A stretch of DNA of 64,000 nt from Pelagovum sp. HNIBRBA483 (GCF_040931995.1 NZ_CP162412.1:1116001-1180000); one strand, 5' to 3'; positions 48,046 to 57,279 are shown, numbered from the stretch's first letter. A program made the numbers and translations. Notes: generated by a model not told the origin, from the sequence alone.

Positions 48046-48854
48046 AATTGCAGGGCCTCATCGGGTACGGGCGCGTCATCGTAGGCGCCCCAGATGGATT
48101 GGTCGAAATTGACGATCGTTCCGGTCATCATTCCGCTATCGTTAGACGCCATCCAGAGAACGGCTTTTGCAACTTCCTTCGGGTCGAGAATGCGACCGAA
48201 TGGCTTTGCGGCGGCAGCGCGGTCTATGAAATGTGGGTCGCCTGTCTCGAACTCGATCAATTTGCGCTCATGGTCGGAATTCATCCAGCCAATCGAGAGC
48301 TGGTTTACATGTATCCTGTTGCGCATGAGGGCAAAGCCTGCGTTCCGTGTGAGTGTCGCCAATGCGCCTTTGGACGCGGAATAGGGGCAGAGGAAAGGTT
48401 GGCCTGCGTGTTCGGACATGGAGCCGATATTGACAATGCGCCCTTCAACGCCTTCGCGGATCATGATTTTGGCGGCATCCTGCATCAGGAAGAAAGGCGC
48501 GCGAACGTTGACGGCGAACATGCTGTCGAACAGTTCGGCACTTGTGTTCATGATATTCCCGCGATCCGTTAGGCCTGCGGCGTTGACGAGAATGTCGACC
48601 CGGCCGAAGGTTTCATCAGTCTCGGCCATGATCCGGTGTACGTCCTCGAGATTGCCCAGATCGGCCGCGACCATGCGCACATCTATGCCAAAAGCTGCGC
48701 CAATCTCTGTGGCGACTTTCTCGCCCTTTTCGCGGCCTCGGCCGACAAGCACTATTCCTGCGGCGCCGGCTTCGGCGAACTGGCGGGCAATTGCCGCGCC
48801 TAGGCCTTGCGTTCCGCCAGTAATGACAGCGATCTTTCCGTCTATCCGGTTCAT
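48042..48854 (-). CDS. Short-chain dehydrogenase/reductase (SDR)
   Basis: This classical SDR of 270 residues has TGGTQGLGAAIARQFAEAG, NAAGLTDRG and the catalytic YSASK with the upstream Ser in NIGSMSEHAG. It probably oxidises or reduces a hydroxyl of a sugar or cyclitol intermediate. The ATG at 48854 overlaps the iolE stop by four bases, and its own stop overlaps the next gene, so the operon is translationally coupled. Confidence 0.9.
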   Translation of the reverse strand: MNRIDGKIAVITGGTQGLGAAIARQFAEAGAAGIVLVGRGREKGEKVATEIGAAFGIDVRMVAADLGNLEDVHRIMAETDETFGRVDILVNAAGLTDRGNIMNTSAELFDSMFAVNVRAPFFLMQDAAKIMIREGVEGRIVNIGSMSEHAGQPFLCPYSASKGALATLTRNAGFALMRNRIHVNQLSIGWMNSDHERKLIEFETGDPHFIDRAAAAKPFGRILDPKEVAKAVLWMASNDSGMMTGTIVNFDQSIWGAYDDAPVPDEALQL

Positions 48855-49747
48855 TCCACTACCTCGTATCCTGCGATATCCATCACGTTTTTGAGCGTTC
48901 TGCGCCCCTTGATTGCCATCTCTAGAGGCGGGTGCGCCACCGGATCTTGTTCGGCTTCGATTACAAACCATCCTTGATAGCCCTTGGCGGCGAGGGCTTT
49001 AACGATCTCTTCAAAGTCGAGGGAGCCATCACCGGGAACTGTGAAGGCGCCCTTGATGACCGCATCAAGAAAGCTTTCGCGGCTTCGGTCCAACCCATTA
49101 ATCACGTCGAAGCGCACATCCTTGGTGTGGACATGCGCTATTCGGGCATGGTGATTGTCGATCACGCGCAGATTATCGCCGCCGGCGAACGCCATATGGC
49201 CCGCATCGAACAGAAGTGGCACTGACGAGTTCTGCATGAACATGTCGAGTTCGGCCTCTGTTTCGACTACGGCTGCCATGTGGTGATGGTAGGCGATCGG
49301 CATGCCCTGCGCTGCGCACCAGTCCGAAAAATCCGATATCTTGCGCCCATAGACGGCCATCTCGGCCTCGGTCAATCGCGGCTTTTGGGCAAGTGGAGTG
49401 TAGCGTTCCCCTTGCACCGAGCGCGCTGTTTCGCCGTAAACAATGCATGGCGCTCCGGCTTCCTTGAAAAAGGTAAGTTGAGCTGCGATCCTGTCTTTTT
49501 CGGCTTCGATGTCGCCATCGAGCAGCAGTCCGGAAAACCATCCGCCACAAACCGACATTCCGTGCCGTGCGAGGGTTGGGCCAAGTTCAGCCATATTCAT
49601 GGGGAAGCGACGGCCGGTTTCCATGCCGCTAAGCCCTGCCGTGGCAGCCTGTCGTAGACATTCGTCGAGCGAAACATCATCCGACAGGCTCTCCAGATCG
49701 TCGTTCCACCACGCTATCGGGGCGATCCCTAGTCGCGCTTGCAACAT
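48851..49747 (-). CDS. iolE: Myo-inosose-2 dehydratase-like protein
   Basis: IolE dehydrates 2-keto-myo-inositol to the trihydroxycyclohexane-dione. The 298-residue protein begins LGIAPIAWWNDDLE, the usual opening. It continues with LGPTLARHGMSVCGGWFSG, AYHHHMAAVVETEAE, LLFDAGHMAFAGGD, HVHTKDVR and TVPGDGSLDFEEIV, matching inosose dehydratases and their metal ligands. The ATG at 49747 is chosen because iolD stops four bases before it. It sits directly downstream of iolD. Confidence 0.85.
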   Translation of the reverse strand: MLQARLGIAPIAWWNDDLESLSDDVSLDECLRQAATAGLSGMETGRRFPMNMAELGPTLARHGMSVCGGWFSGLLLDGDIEAEKDRIAAQLTFFKEAGAPCIVYGETARSVQGERYTPLAQKPRLTEAEMAVYGRKISDFSDWCAAQGMPIAYHHHMAAVVETEAELDMFMQNSSVPLLFDAGHMAFAGGDNLRVIDNHHARIAHVHTKDVRFDVINGLDRSRESFLDAVIKGAFTVPGDGSLDFEEIVKALAAKGYQGWFVIEAEQDPVAHPPLEMAIKGRRTLKNVMDIAGYEVVE

Positions 49748-49751
49748 GCGA

Positions 49752-51626
49752 TCACACGCCCCGGCGTTGTTTCTGGCGGAACGCTTCCTGACCTGCTCGT
49801 GCCTGGCGGATGCTTTCACGGTTGTTGATCTCGGGAACGCCGACGTACCAATCTGCACCGCCGGGCGTCCATGTGTAGGCATCTGAATTGATCACCAAAA
49901 CGGTTGTGCGATCAGTGCCTTGTGCCCATTCCATATTGACCTCGAGGTCAGCGAGGCTCTCGCAAAAGCGGGCTTCGGCGCCCATGGCGCGGGCGTGCGA
50001 GACGAAATCAACGTGCAAAGGATTGTCCTTGTTCTGCACGCGGCTGTCTTTAAGCAAGTTATTGAAGCCAGGAACGCCCATGCCGGTTTGCAAGCGGTTG
50101 ATGACGCCAAAACCGCCATTGTCGCAGACCACGACAATCATTTTATGGCCGGACAAGACTGTCGAATAGATGTCGGAGTTCATCATCATGTATGAGCCAT
50201 CGCCAACCATGACGATTGGCACACCGGTTTGAGTGCCGTCTGGGCTGGTTTTGGCCATTGCGTGCCCCCAACCACCCGCGATTTCATAGCCCATGCAGGA
50301 AAACCCAAACTCGAGGTCATAAGTGTTCGGGGCTTTTACGCGCCAGTTCTTGGCCGTTTCGCCGGGGAGGCCGCCGGCGGCCGTGACCATCGTATCCTCC
50401 TTGCGGGCCATCTTGTTCACCACGCCGATGACCTGCGCATACGAGGGTAGGGCGCTATTTGTCGGGGTTTGGCCCTCGTCCAGTGCCGTGTTCCATTCAG
50501 CGTAGAGCTTTTGAGCGCGCTCCATTTGTGCGGGATCGCAAGCCCAATCGCCCAGCTCGGCGTCGATTTCTTGGATGCATTCCAATGCGTCCCCGACCAC
50601 AGGCACCGCGAAATGTTTGCTGGCGTCAAAGCGCGCCGCGTTGATGTTCAGGAATTTCGCGTCCTTGGCGAATGTAGTCCAAGAGCCTGTTGTGAAATCC
50701 TGCATTCGAGTGCCGACGGCAATCACGACATCGGCAGTTTCTGCCAGTTCCTTCGCTGCGTCGGTTCCCTCGATCCCCATTGCACCCACATTCACAGGGT
50801 GATCATGCACGATCCCCCCTTTGCCAGCGATGGTTTCCGCGACGGGAATGCTACGACGCTGAGCAAAGTCGGCCAGCAATTCATTCGCGCCGGAGTAACG
50901 CACACCGCCGCCGGATATGATCAATGGCTTTTTAGCCGATTTCAGCAGCGCGACAGCAGCAGCGACCTCGTTACGAGAGGGCCGAGGACGCGGTATGATC
51001 CACGTTTTTTCGGCAAAGAAACTTTCCGGGTAATCATAAGCGATTTCCTGAATGTCCTGTGGCAGACCGATGAAGGCAGGCCCGCAATTGGCGGGTTCGA
51101 GCATCGTTGTCAGTGCTTGCGGCAGTGACGATAGAATCTGTGCCGGATGGGTGATCCTGTCCCAGAAGCGGGTCACGCTGCGGAAACCGTCATTGACTGT
51201 CGTGGAGGGGCTTCCGAAATGCTCGACCTGTTGCAGAACGGGATCCGGCAAACGGTTTGTGAATGTGTCGCCCGACAGTAAAAGAAGCGGTAGTCTGTTA
51301 GCGTGAGCGGTGCCTGCGGCAGTGATCATATTCGTCGCGCCCGGTCCGACAGAGGATGTTGCAATCATGATCTGCCGGCGAAGCTTGGCTTTCGCGAAAC
51401 CGACGGCGGCAAGGGCCATCGATTGTTCGTTTTGTCCGCGCCAAGTGGGAAGGCGGTCTTGAACTTGCTCAAGCGCTTCTGACAGGCAGGTGACATTGCC
51501 ATGGCCGAAAATGCCGAAAACGCCTGCAAACAACGGCACCTTTTCGCCGTCAACTTCGGTATACTGGTTACACAGATAACGCACTATCGCCTGTGCCATG
51601 GTCAGATTGACTGTTTTGTCGGACAT
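49752..51626 (-). CDS. iolD: 3D-(3,5/4)-trihydroxycyclohexane-1,2-dione hydrolase
   Basis: IolD is a thiamine-diphosphate enzyme that opens the cyclitol ring to 5-deoxy-D-glucuronate. It has 624 residues. LFAGVFGIFGHGNVT and GQNEQSMALAAVGFAKA form the N-terminal domain with the catalytic Glu-containing segment. GDTFTNRLPDPVLQQVEHF is the IolD-specific region. The ThDP motif is GDGSYMMMNSDIYS to CDNGGFGVINRLQ. GGAGGA lies before the ATG at 51626. A promoter with -35 TTGCAA and -10 TATACA lies upstream and overlaps the RpiR-type motif. Confidence 0.93.
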   Translation of the reverse strand: MSDKTVNLTMAQAIVRYLCNQYTEVDGEKVPLFAGVFGIFGHGNVTCLSEALEQVQDRLPTWRGQNEQSMALAAVGFAKAKLRRQIMIATSSVGPGATNMITAAGTAHANRLPLLLLSGDTFTNRLPDPVLQQVEHFGSPSTTVNDGFRSVTRFWDRITHPAQILSSLPQALTTMLEPANCGPAFIGLPQDIQEIAYDYPESFFAEKTWIIPRPRPSRNEVAAAVALLKSAKKPLIISGGGVRYSGANELLADFAQRRSIPVAETIAGKGGIVHDHPVNVGAMGIEGTDAAKELAETADVVIAVGTRMQDFTTGSWTTFAKDAKFLNINAARFDASKHFAVPVVGDALECIQEIDAELGDWACDPAQMERAQKLYAEWNTALDEGQTPTNSALPSYAQVIGVVNKMARKEDTMVTAAGGLPGETAKNWRVKAPNTYDLEFGFSCMGYEIAGGWGHAMAKTSPDGTQTGVPIVMVGDGSYMMMNSDIYSTVLSGHKMIVVVCDNGGFGVINRLQTGMGVPGFNNLLKDSRVQNKDNPLHVDFVSHARAMGAEARFCESLADLEVNMEWAQGTDRTTVLVINSDAYTWTPGGADWYVGVPEINNRESIRQARAGQEAFRQKQRRGV

Positions 51627-51667
51627 CGCGGCTTCCTCCCGTTGACGGATTCTCCTCAGTTGTGAAA

Positions 51668-51708
51668 TGTATATTGACATTGATCGATCGTTGCAACGAT
51701 CATTGCGA
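51668..51708 (-). promoter_or_regulatory. iolD promoter overlapped by an RpiR-type operator; site 1 of 3
   Basis: Reading toward iolD, TTGCAA (51691-51696) is followed 17 bases later by TATACA (51668-51673). The operator motif TTGCAA-CGATCA-TTGCGA lies at 51691-51708 on the plus strand and covers the -35. A 16-base perfect palindrome, GATCGTTGCAACGATC, lies at 51686-51701. On the plus strand TTGACA (51674-51679) suggests an iolG promoter across the same site. Confidence 0.6.
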
Positions 51709-51728
51709 AAATTCACGGGGAGGATTCC

Positions 51729-52736
51729 ATGCTGAGAATTGCCGTCTTGGGGTGCGGGCGTATTGGTCGCATGCATGCCGAAAATATCCATGCCCACCCA
51801 CGGGCGGAGCTAGCGGGTGTATTCGACGTTGTTGAAGCAGCCGCGAAAGAGGTGGCTGCGAATTTGTCGGTTAAGCAATTTGCCAGCGCGGACGATATTT
51901 TCAGTGCCAATGAGGTTGATGCGGTTCTCGTCGCGACGTCGACGCCAACGCATGCGGATTTCATCGAAGCGGCGGTAACGGCCGGAAAGCCTTGCTTATG
52001 TGAAAAGCCGATTGACCTGTCGGTAGCGCGCGTCAAGGCATGTGCATCAGCCATTGCAGGGACGACAGTGCCGATCATGTTGGGCTTCGTGCGGCGGTTT
52101 GACAAAGGTCATGCGGCGGTTCGCGCTGCCATAGAGGCCGGACAGATCGGCGACGTGCATCAGGTGGTGATTACTTCGCGTGATCCCGATATCGCGCCGG
52201 ATGCCTATATCGAGGTTTCGGGCGGTATTTTCAGAGACATGACGATCCATGATTTTGACATGGCGCGGTTTATTATGGGCGAAGAGTTCGAAACGATCTC
52301 GGCGGTTGGTGCGAGATTGGTCGCTCCCGCACTTATGGAACGGTGCGACGACTACGACACCGTGACAGTCACCATGACCACGGCATCTGGAAAGCAATGC
52401 GTGATCTCAAACTCGCGGCGGGCTGTCTACGGCTATGATCAGCGTGTTGAAGCCTTTGGCACGGGAGGTATGGCGATTTCGGAAAACCATCCGGAGAACA
52501 ATGCAAGGCTTTATGGTGGCGCCTATACTGACCAAAAAGCGCCGCTGTTGAATTTCTTTATTGAACGCTACGCACAGGCGTTCGCGTCCGAGATTGATGC
52601 TTTTGTTGACGCGGTCGAAAACGCCGCGCCGCCTGCCGTTGGTTTTGATGATGGTCACAAGGCACTGTTGCTCGCTGAAGCGGCGTTGATCTCGGTGCGC
52701 GAAGGTCGGCCGGTGCATCTGAAAGAGGTTGAGTAA
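51729..52736 (+). CDS. iolG: Inositol 2-dehydrogenase-type oxidoreductase
   Basis: IolG oxidises myo-inositol at C2 with NAD+. The 335-residue Gfo/Idh/MocA protein begins LRIAVLGCGRIGRMHAENI. ATSTPTHADFIEAAV and CLCEKPIDL follow. VSGGIFRDMTIHDFDMARF and SNSRRAVYGYDQRVEAF are IolG-specific in my memory of the family. It is divergent from iolD across a 102-base region. The next gene starts three bases after its stop. Confidence 0.9.
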   Translation: MLRIAVLGCGRIGRMHAENIHAHPRAELAGVFDVVEAAAKEVAANLSVKQFASADDIFSANEVDAVLVATSTPTHADFIEAAVTAGKPCLCEKPIDLSVARVKACASAIAGTTVPIMLGFVRRFDKGHAAVRAAIEAGQIGDVHQVVITSRDPDIAPDAYIEVSGGIFRDMTIHDFDMARFIMGEEFETISAVGARLVAPALMERCDDYDTVTVTMTTASGKQCVISNSRRAVYGYDQRVEAFGTGGMAISENHPENNARLYGGAYTDQKAPLLNFFIERYAQAFASEIDAFVDAVENAAPPAVGFDDGHKALLLAEAALISVREGRPVHLKEVE

Positions 52737-52738
52737 AC

Positions 52739-54169
52739 ATGTACGAACAATTTGGATGTTTCATTGATGGTGCGTGGTGTGCTGGCGGTGCCCGCCTCGA
52801 TGTGTTTTCGCCTGTTACAGAAAAGCTGCTCGGTACCGTGGCCGCGGCAAGCGTTGAGGACACTGAGGCGGCGCTTGATGCGGCAGCGAAAGCTCAAGCG
52901 CAGTTGCAGGCAATGGGTGGCTTCGGCAGAGCTGACGCGCTGCACAAGATCGCCGATGCCATGATCGCCCGCGCTGATGAAGCGCAGCGCATGATCTCGA
53001 CCGAGACAGGTAAGCCGCTGGTGCAATCCGGCAGGGAATGGGGCCTCGCTTGCGACCAGTTCAGATGGTACGCCGAAGAGGCGCGCCGGATTTATGGTCG
53101 AGTGGTCGATAGCCGCGTTCCGGGTGGTCGCTTTGAAATTTCCCGAGAACCTGTTGGTGTCGTCGGTGCCTTTACCGCTTGGAACTTCCCCGCCGCCCTC
53201 CCAGCCCGCAAGCTGGCGCCCGCGCTCGCCGCGGGCTGCCCGGTGGTTCTGCGTCCTTCCTCGCAGACCCCGGGCGTGGCGATGATTATCGTGGACTGCA
53301 TAAAAGCTGGTGGCTTGCCTGATGGAGCTGTCAACCTCGTGGCGGGGTCGACGGCTGCGACCTACGGGACAATCATGGCTGATCCCCGAGTCCGAAAGGT
53401 TTCACTGACCGGATCGACGCGCGTGGGGCAGCAAATGATCCGCGACGCGGCCGACACGGTGAAGAAAGTGTCGATGGAACTTGGGGGTAACGCGCCGTGC
53501 ATACTATATGATGATGCTGATTTGGAGGTCGCGCTGGACGTAATCGTCGCTACAAAATTTGCCAATTGCGGCCAAGTGTGTGTCACGCCTGATCGCTTCT
53601 TTGTGCACGCATCCTTGCATGATGCATTTGTTGCGGGTTTCACCGACCGCGCCAAGAAAATCAAGCTGGGCGACGGGCTCGACGACAGTGTTGGCATGGG
53701 GCCATTGATTAACGAAGGGCGTCTCTCTGAGATTGATTCAATCGTACAGGGTGCGGTTAGAAGCGGGGCCACCGTCGCGACGGGCGGCCAGCGTGCGGCT
53801 GGCTTCAACGAAGGACATTTCTATGAACCGACCGTTCTGACGGGGGTTACAGATGATATGGAAGTCTTTTCCGAGGAGAATTTTGGACCAATTGCGGCGA
53901 TCACGACCTTTACAGACGATGACGATGTCTTGGCGAGGGCAAACGCATGCAACATGGGGCTTTCGGCTTATGCCTTTACGACCTCACCCGAGCGCGCGCG
54001 CCGGACGATTTCGACGCTAAAGGCGGGCATGGTCGGCATAAATTCATTTGCTTTGGCAGCCAGTGAGGCGCCGTTCGGCGGCACAAACTTCTCTGGCATG
54101 GGGCGTGAAGGCGGGCTTGAGGGTATTGAGGATTATCTTGATACGAAACTCGCCCAGATCGTTTTCTGA
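52739..54169 (+). CDS. NAD(P)-dependent aldehyde dehydrogenase
   Basis: The protein has 476 residues and the ALDH superfamily layout. FTAWNFPAALPARKLAPALAAG binds the cofactor, VSLTGSTRVG is the Rossmann loop, MELGGNAP holds the general base Glu and ANCGQVCVTPDRF the nucleophile Cys. EEPFGP-type GFEENFGP is replaced by SEENFGPI. It resembles succinate-semialdehyde and related dehydrogenases rather than methylmalonate-semialdehyde dehydrogenase (IolA). It may oxidise an aldehyde formed by the adjacent aldolase. Confidence 0.88.
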   Translation: MYEQFGCFIDGAWCAGGARLDVFSPVTEKLLGTVAAASVEDTEAALDAAAKAQAQLQAMGGFGRADALHKIADAMIARADEAQRMISTETGKPLVQSGREWGLACDQFRWYAEEARRIYGRVVDSRVPGGRFEISREPVGVVGAFTAWNFPAALPARKLAPALAAGCPVVLRPSSQTPGVAMIIVDCIKAGGLPDGAVNLVAGSTAATYGTIMADPRVRKVSLTGSTRVGQQMIRDAADTVKKVSMELGGNAPCILYDDADLEVALDVIVATKFANCGQVCVTPDRFFVHASLHDAFVAGFTDRAKKIKLGDGLDDSVGMGPLINEGRLSEIDSIVQGAVRSGATVATGGQRAAGFNEGHFYEPTVLTGVTDDMEVFSEENFGPIAAITTFTDDDDVLARANACNMGLSAYAFTTSPERARRTISTLKAGMVGINSFALAASEAPFGGTNFSGMGREGGLEGIEDYLDTKLAQIVF

Positions 54170-54188
54170 TGAATTTGGGGGACTTGAA

Positions 54189-55004
54189 ATGATCGAGAAC
54201 AAGGTCAAAAGGCTCTGGGCTGAGGGTAAGCCGGTACTCCATGGGTGGTTGTCTGTTGGCAATGCCTTCACAGCAGAAATTATGGCCGCGCAGGGGTATG
54301 ACGCGATATCTGTTGATTGGCAGCATGGCGCTCTGGACTATTCGGACCTGTTGCCAATGTTTCAGGCGATGCGGGCCAGCGGCACGACAATCGGGGCGCG
54401 CGTGCCGTGGTTGGATCCTGCCGCGATCATGAAGGCACTTGATGCCGGCGCCATGCAAATCATTTGCCCGATGATCAATTCGCCTGAACAGGCTGCGGAG
54501 TTCGTCGGCTATTTGCGTTATCCGCCTCATGGACAGCGCAGTTTCGGTCCTACACGGGCAGCATTTGCGCAAGGGGCGAACATCCATGCCGAGGCCAATG
54601 ATCAGATCATCGGCTGGGCAATGGTCGAAACCAAGGAAGCGATGGCAAATCTGGATGCGATCGCTGCGACCCCGGGGCTGGACGGAATTTACGTTGGGCC
54701 TGCGGATTTGACGTTTTCCCTCTGCGATGGGCGATATCCGCCCGGCTTTGACCGCGAGGAGCCAGAAATGATCGCGGCGTTACAGACCATTGTGCGAACC
54801 TGTCATAAGCATGGGATCAAGGCCGCGCTTCATTGTGGGACAGCCAACTATGCTGCCCGCGCGAGTGGTTGGGGCTACGACATGACAACGGTATCCGGCG
54901 ACTCGCGGCTGCTTGCCGCGGCTGCTGCGGAATCGGTTGCGGGCTTCAGGAGCGCGGTTTCTGGCATCAAAACGAAACCTTCGGACGCGAAGGGGGGATA
55001 TTGA
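54189..55004 (+). CDS. HpcH/HpaI-family class II aldolase
   Basis: This metal-dependent pyruvate aldolase of 271 residues cleaves 2-keto-3-deoxy acids. The N-terminus has LHGWLSVGNAFTAEIMAAQG. VDWQHG contains the Asp and His, and AGAMQIICPMINS the Glu/Arg region. PPHGQRSFGPTRAAF, GWAMVETKEAMANLD and YVGPADLTFSL are family motifs with metal ligands. GGGGA precedes the ATG at 54189. The stop shares an A with the next start. Confidence 0.9.
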   Translation: MIENKVKRLWAEGKPVLHGWLSVGNAFTAEIMAAQGYDAISVDWQHGALDYSDLLPMFQAMRASGTTIGARVPWLDPAAIMKALDAGAMQIICPMINSPEQAAEFVGYLRYPPHGQRSFGPTRAAFAQGANIHAEANDQIIGWAMVETKEAMANLDAIAATPGLDGIYVGPADLTFSLCDGRYPPGFDREEPEMIAALQTIVRTCHKHGIKAALHCGTANYAARASGWGYDMTTVSGDSRLLAAAAAESVAGFRSAVSGIKTKPSDAKGGY

Positions 55005-55978
55005 TGCCCAGAGTTATTGTCGCTGGTAAACTCCACCCCTCGGGCAAAGCGCTGCTGAATGCGCAGCCGGATATTGATGTTCACTTCATAGATGAAATCA
55101 GCGAGGAAAGTTACGCGCCCTTCATCCACGATGCAGATGCATTGCTCTTGCGGACACAGCCGTTGACGGCTGCGACGGTGGCAATGGCTAAGCGGCTAAA
55201 GATCGTTTCGCGCCATGGCGTTGGATATGACGCTGTCGACGTCGGGGCATTGAGCGCGCGCGGGATTGCGCTGGCCGTGTGCGGGGATGTCAATTCATAC
55301 TCGGTTGCCGAGCATGCGTGTATGATGATCCTCGCGGCGTCAAAACGTGCTGTACGCGGGGACAACTCGGTGCGCCATGGGCCGTGGGAGTGGCGCAATT
55401 CATTGCAAAGCCAGGACCTTCGTGGCCGGAATCTGCTTGTGCTTGGCTATGGCAGGATTGGCAGGCACACTGCAGAGATGATGAGCGGCTTTAAGATGAA
55501 TGTCAGGGCGTTTGACCCGTACCTTCTTGCTCAGGGCTGGCCCGCTGGGGCGATCGAGCCCGTCGCTGATATTTCTTCCGGTTTGGCTTGGGCGGATATC
55601 ATAACCATTAGCGCGCCTAAGTCGGACAAACCGTTGATCGGCTCCGCAGAATTTGATGCGATGAAAGACGGTGTGGTGATTGTGAACACCTCGCGTGGCG
55701 GTATCGTTGATGAGGTGGCGTTGGTGGCGGCGCTCGAATCCGGCAAAGTCGGTGCGGCGGGACTGGATGTCTTCGAGGAGGAACCAGTGCGTGATGACAA
55801 TCCGCTCAAGAGGTTCGATCAGGTTGTGCTCTCGCCTCATATCGCTGGTGTTACCGAAGGTGCTGCCGAGCGCATGGCGCTGGGTGCGGCTCAGAACATC
55901 ATCGATCATCTGAACAACGAAATAGACACCTCATTGGTGGTTAATCGAGACGATATTTTACATGCACTCAAAGTCTAA
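55004..55978 (+). CDS. D-2-hydroxyacid dehydrogenase (phosphoglycerate-dehydrogenase-like)
   Basis: The protein has 324 residues. It has an NAD-binding fold with VLGYGRIGRHTAEMM and the substrate residues in RHGVGYDAVDV. VNTSRGGIVDEVALVAAL and the catalytic His in SPHIAGVTEGAAERMA follow, with Glu in DVFEEEP. The family reduces or oxidises 2-hydroxy/2-keto acids. It could reduce a keto acid from the aldolase. The stop lies inside the next gene, overlapping it by 17 bases. Confidence 0.9.
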   Translation: MPRVIVAGKLHPSGKALLNAQPDIDVHFIDEISEESYAPFIHDADALLLRTQPLTAATVAMAKRLKIVSRHGVGYDAVDVGALSARGIALAVCGDVNSYSVAEHACMMILAASKRAVRGDNSVRHGPWEWRNSLQSQDLRGRNLLVLGYGRIGRHTAEMMSGFKMNVRAFDPYLLAQGWPAGAIEPVADISSGLAWADIITISAPKSDKPLIGSAEFDAMKDGVVIVNTSRGGIVDEVALVAALESGKVGAAGLDVFEEEPVRDDNPLKRFDQVVLSPHIAGVTEGAAERMALGAAQNIIDHLNNEIDTSLVVNRDDILHALKV

Positions 55979-57089
55979 GCTCCGCGTCGGCATGGTCGGC
56001 ACAGGTTTTATGGGAAAGGCGCATGCCTTCGGCTTCTCTGCTGCGCAGAAAGTCTTTGATCTGCCCTTTGAGATCATCCTTGAAATGGTCGCGGATGTAA
56101 CCGTCGAAGCGGCGCAAAGAGCAGCGCGTGCCTATGGGTTCAACCAGTTCACCGCGAACTGGCGTGACATCATCGAGAGCAGGGAGATTGACGTTGTATC
56201 AATCACCGCGCCAAACGCCTTGCACAAGGAAATTGCTCTGGCTGCGATTGCCGCAGGGAAGCATGTTTATTGCGAAAAACCATTGGCGCCTTTGGTTGCG
56301 GACGCATTGGAGATGACCGAAGCGGCCGAGGCGGCTGGCGTCAAGACGCAGGTGGGATTCAACTATCTGTGTAACCCGATGATGCAGTTGGCCCGCGCGA
56401 TGATCGCTGAAGGTGAGCTCGGTGAGATCCGTAGCTACCGTGGAATCCATGCAGAGGACTACATGGCCGATGCGGCGTCCCCCTATACATTCCGTCATGA
56501 CCCCGCCGGGGGCGGGGCGCTGGCCGACCTCGGTAGCCATGCGTTGGCGACCGCAGAATTCCTCCTTGGGCCAATTGGTGATGTTCTTGGAGATTGCCAT
56601 ACAGTCATCGGCGAGCGCAGTGATGCCAGTGGGACGAAGCGACGGGTCGAGGTGGATGATGTCGGGCGAGCGTTCCTGCGATTTGAGAATGGTGCGAACG
56701 GTACGATCGAAGGCAACTGGATCGCGACCGGCCGAAAAATGCAGCATGATTTCGAGGTATATGGGACCAAGGGAGCGCTGGTTTACACAGGCGAGCGGCT
56801 TAATGAACTGCTCTTTTATGAAACTGGGGCAAAGACTGGCAGACAGGGGTTCCGCAGGATTGAAGCTGGGCCGGACCATCCGCCTTATGGTCAGTTCATC
56901 GTCGCGCCAGGGCACCAGATTGGGTTTAACGATCTGAAAACAATAGAAGTTGCGGAATATATCCGCGCGATTGGTGGGCAAACTCCGGAGCCTTTCAACT
57001 TTCGTGATGGATTGCGAATCCAGACTTTGGTCGAGTCGATTCATGCTTCGTCCCGCGAGAGAAGCTGGCGGAGCACGCCGTTCACCTAA
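55962..57089 (+). CDS. Gfo/Idh/MocA oxidoreductase resembling levoglucosan dehydrogenase
   Basis: The protein has 375 residues. LRVGMVGTGFMGKAHAFGF is the Rossmann segment, with ITAPNALHKEIA and YCEKPLAP following. QVGFNYLCNP, GGGALADLGSHALATAEF with the active-site His, VEVDDVG, GTKGALVYTGERLNEL and GFRRIEAGPDHPPYG recall levoglucosan and other sugar 3-dehydrogenases of this group. Others of the same set act on scyllo-inositol, so the substrate is open. It overlaps the previous gene by 17 bases and ends 190 bases before the ABC operon. Confidence 0.87.
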   Translation: MHSKSKLRVGMVGTGFMGKAHAFGFSAAQKVFDLPFEIILEMVADVTVEAAQRAARAYGFNQFTANWRDIIESREIDVVSITAPNALHKEIALAAIAAGKHVYCEKPLAPLVADALEMTEAAEAAGVKTQVGFNYLCNPMMQLARAMIAEGELGEIRSYRGIHAEDYMADAASPYTFRHDPAGGGALADLGSHALATAEFLLGPIGDVLGDCHTVIGERSDASGTKRRVEVDDVGRAFLRFENGANGTIEGNWIATGRKMQHDFEVYGTKGALVYTGERLNELLFYETGAKTGRQGFRRIEAGPDHPPYGQFIVAPGHQIGFNDLKTIEVAEYIRAIGGQTPEPFNFRDGLRIQTLVESIHASSRERSWRSTPFT

Positions 57090-57163
57090 ACGGGCATCGT
57101 TTCAACCACATCAGATGTTTGACGACCGTGCTCTCTTGAGGCGCGCGGGGTAGGGTATTCGGG

Positions 57164-57187
57164 TTTTTGCAACAACTATTGCAAAAA
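57164..57187 (+). promoter_or_regulatory. RpiR-type operator before the sugar ABC operon; site 2 of 3
   Basis: TTTTTGCAA (57164-57172) and TTGCAAAAA (57179-57187) form a nine-base inverted repeat around a six-base spacer, within the motif TTGCAA-CAACTA-TTGCAA (57167-57184). A TTGACA at 57195-57200 lies just downstream and could be the -35 of the ABC promoter. Confidence 0.6.
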
Positions 57188-57279
57188 AATAAATTTGACA
57201 AATTTTGCTTTATGGGAAAAGCTAGGACCGAGGCGGCCCGTTTGTGCGACCGTCTTGGAAAACATTGGGAGGAAACCAA

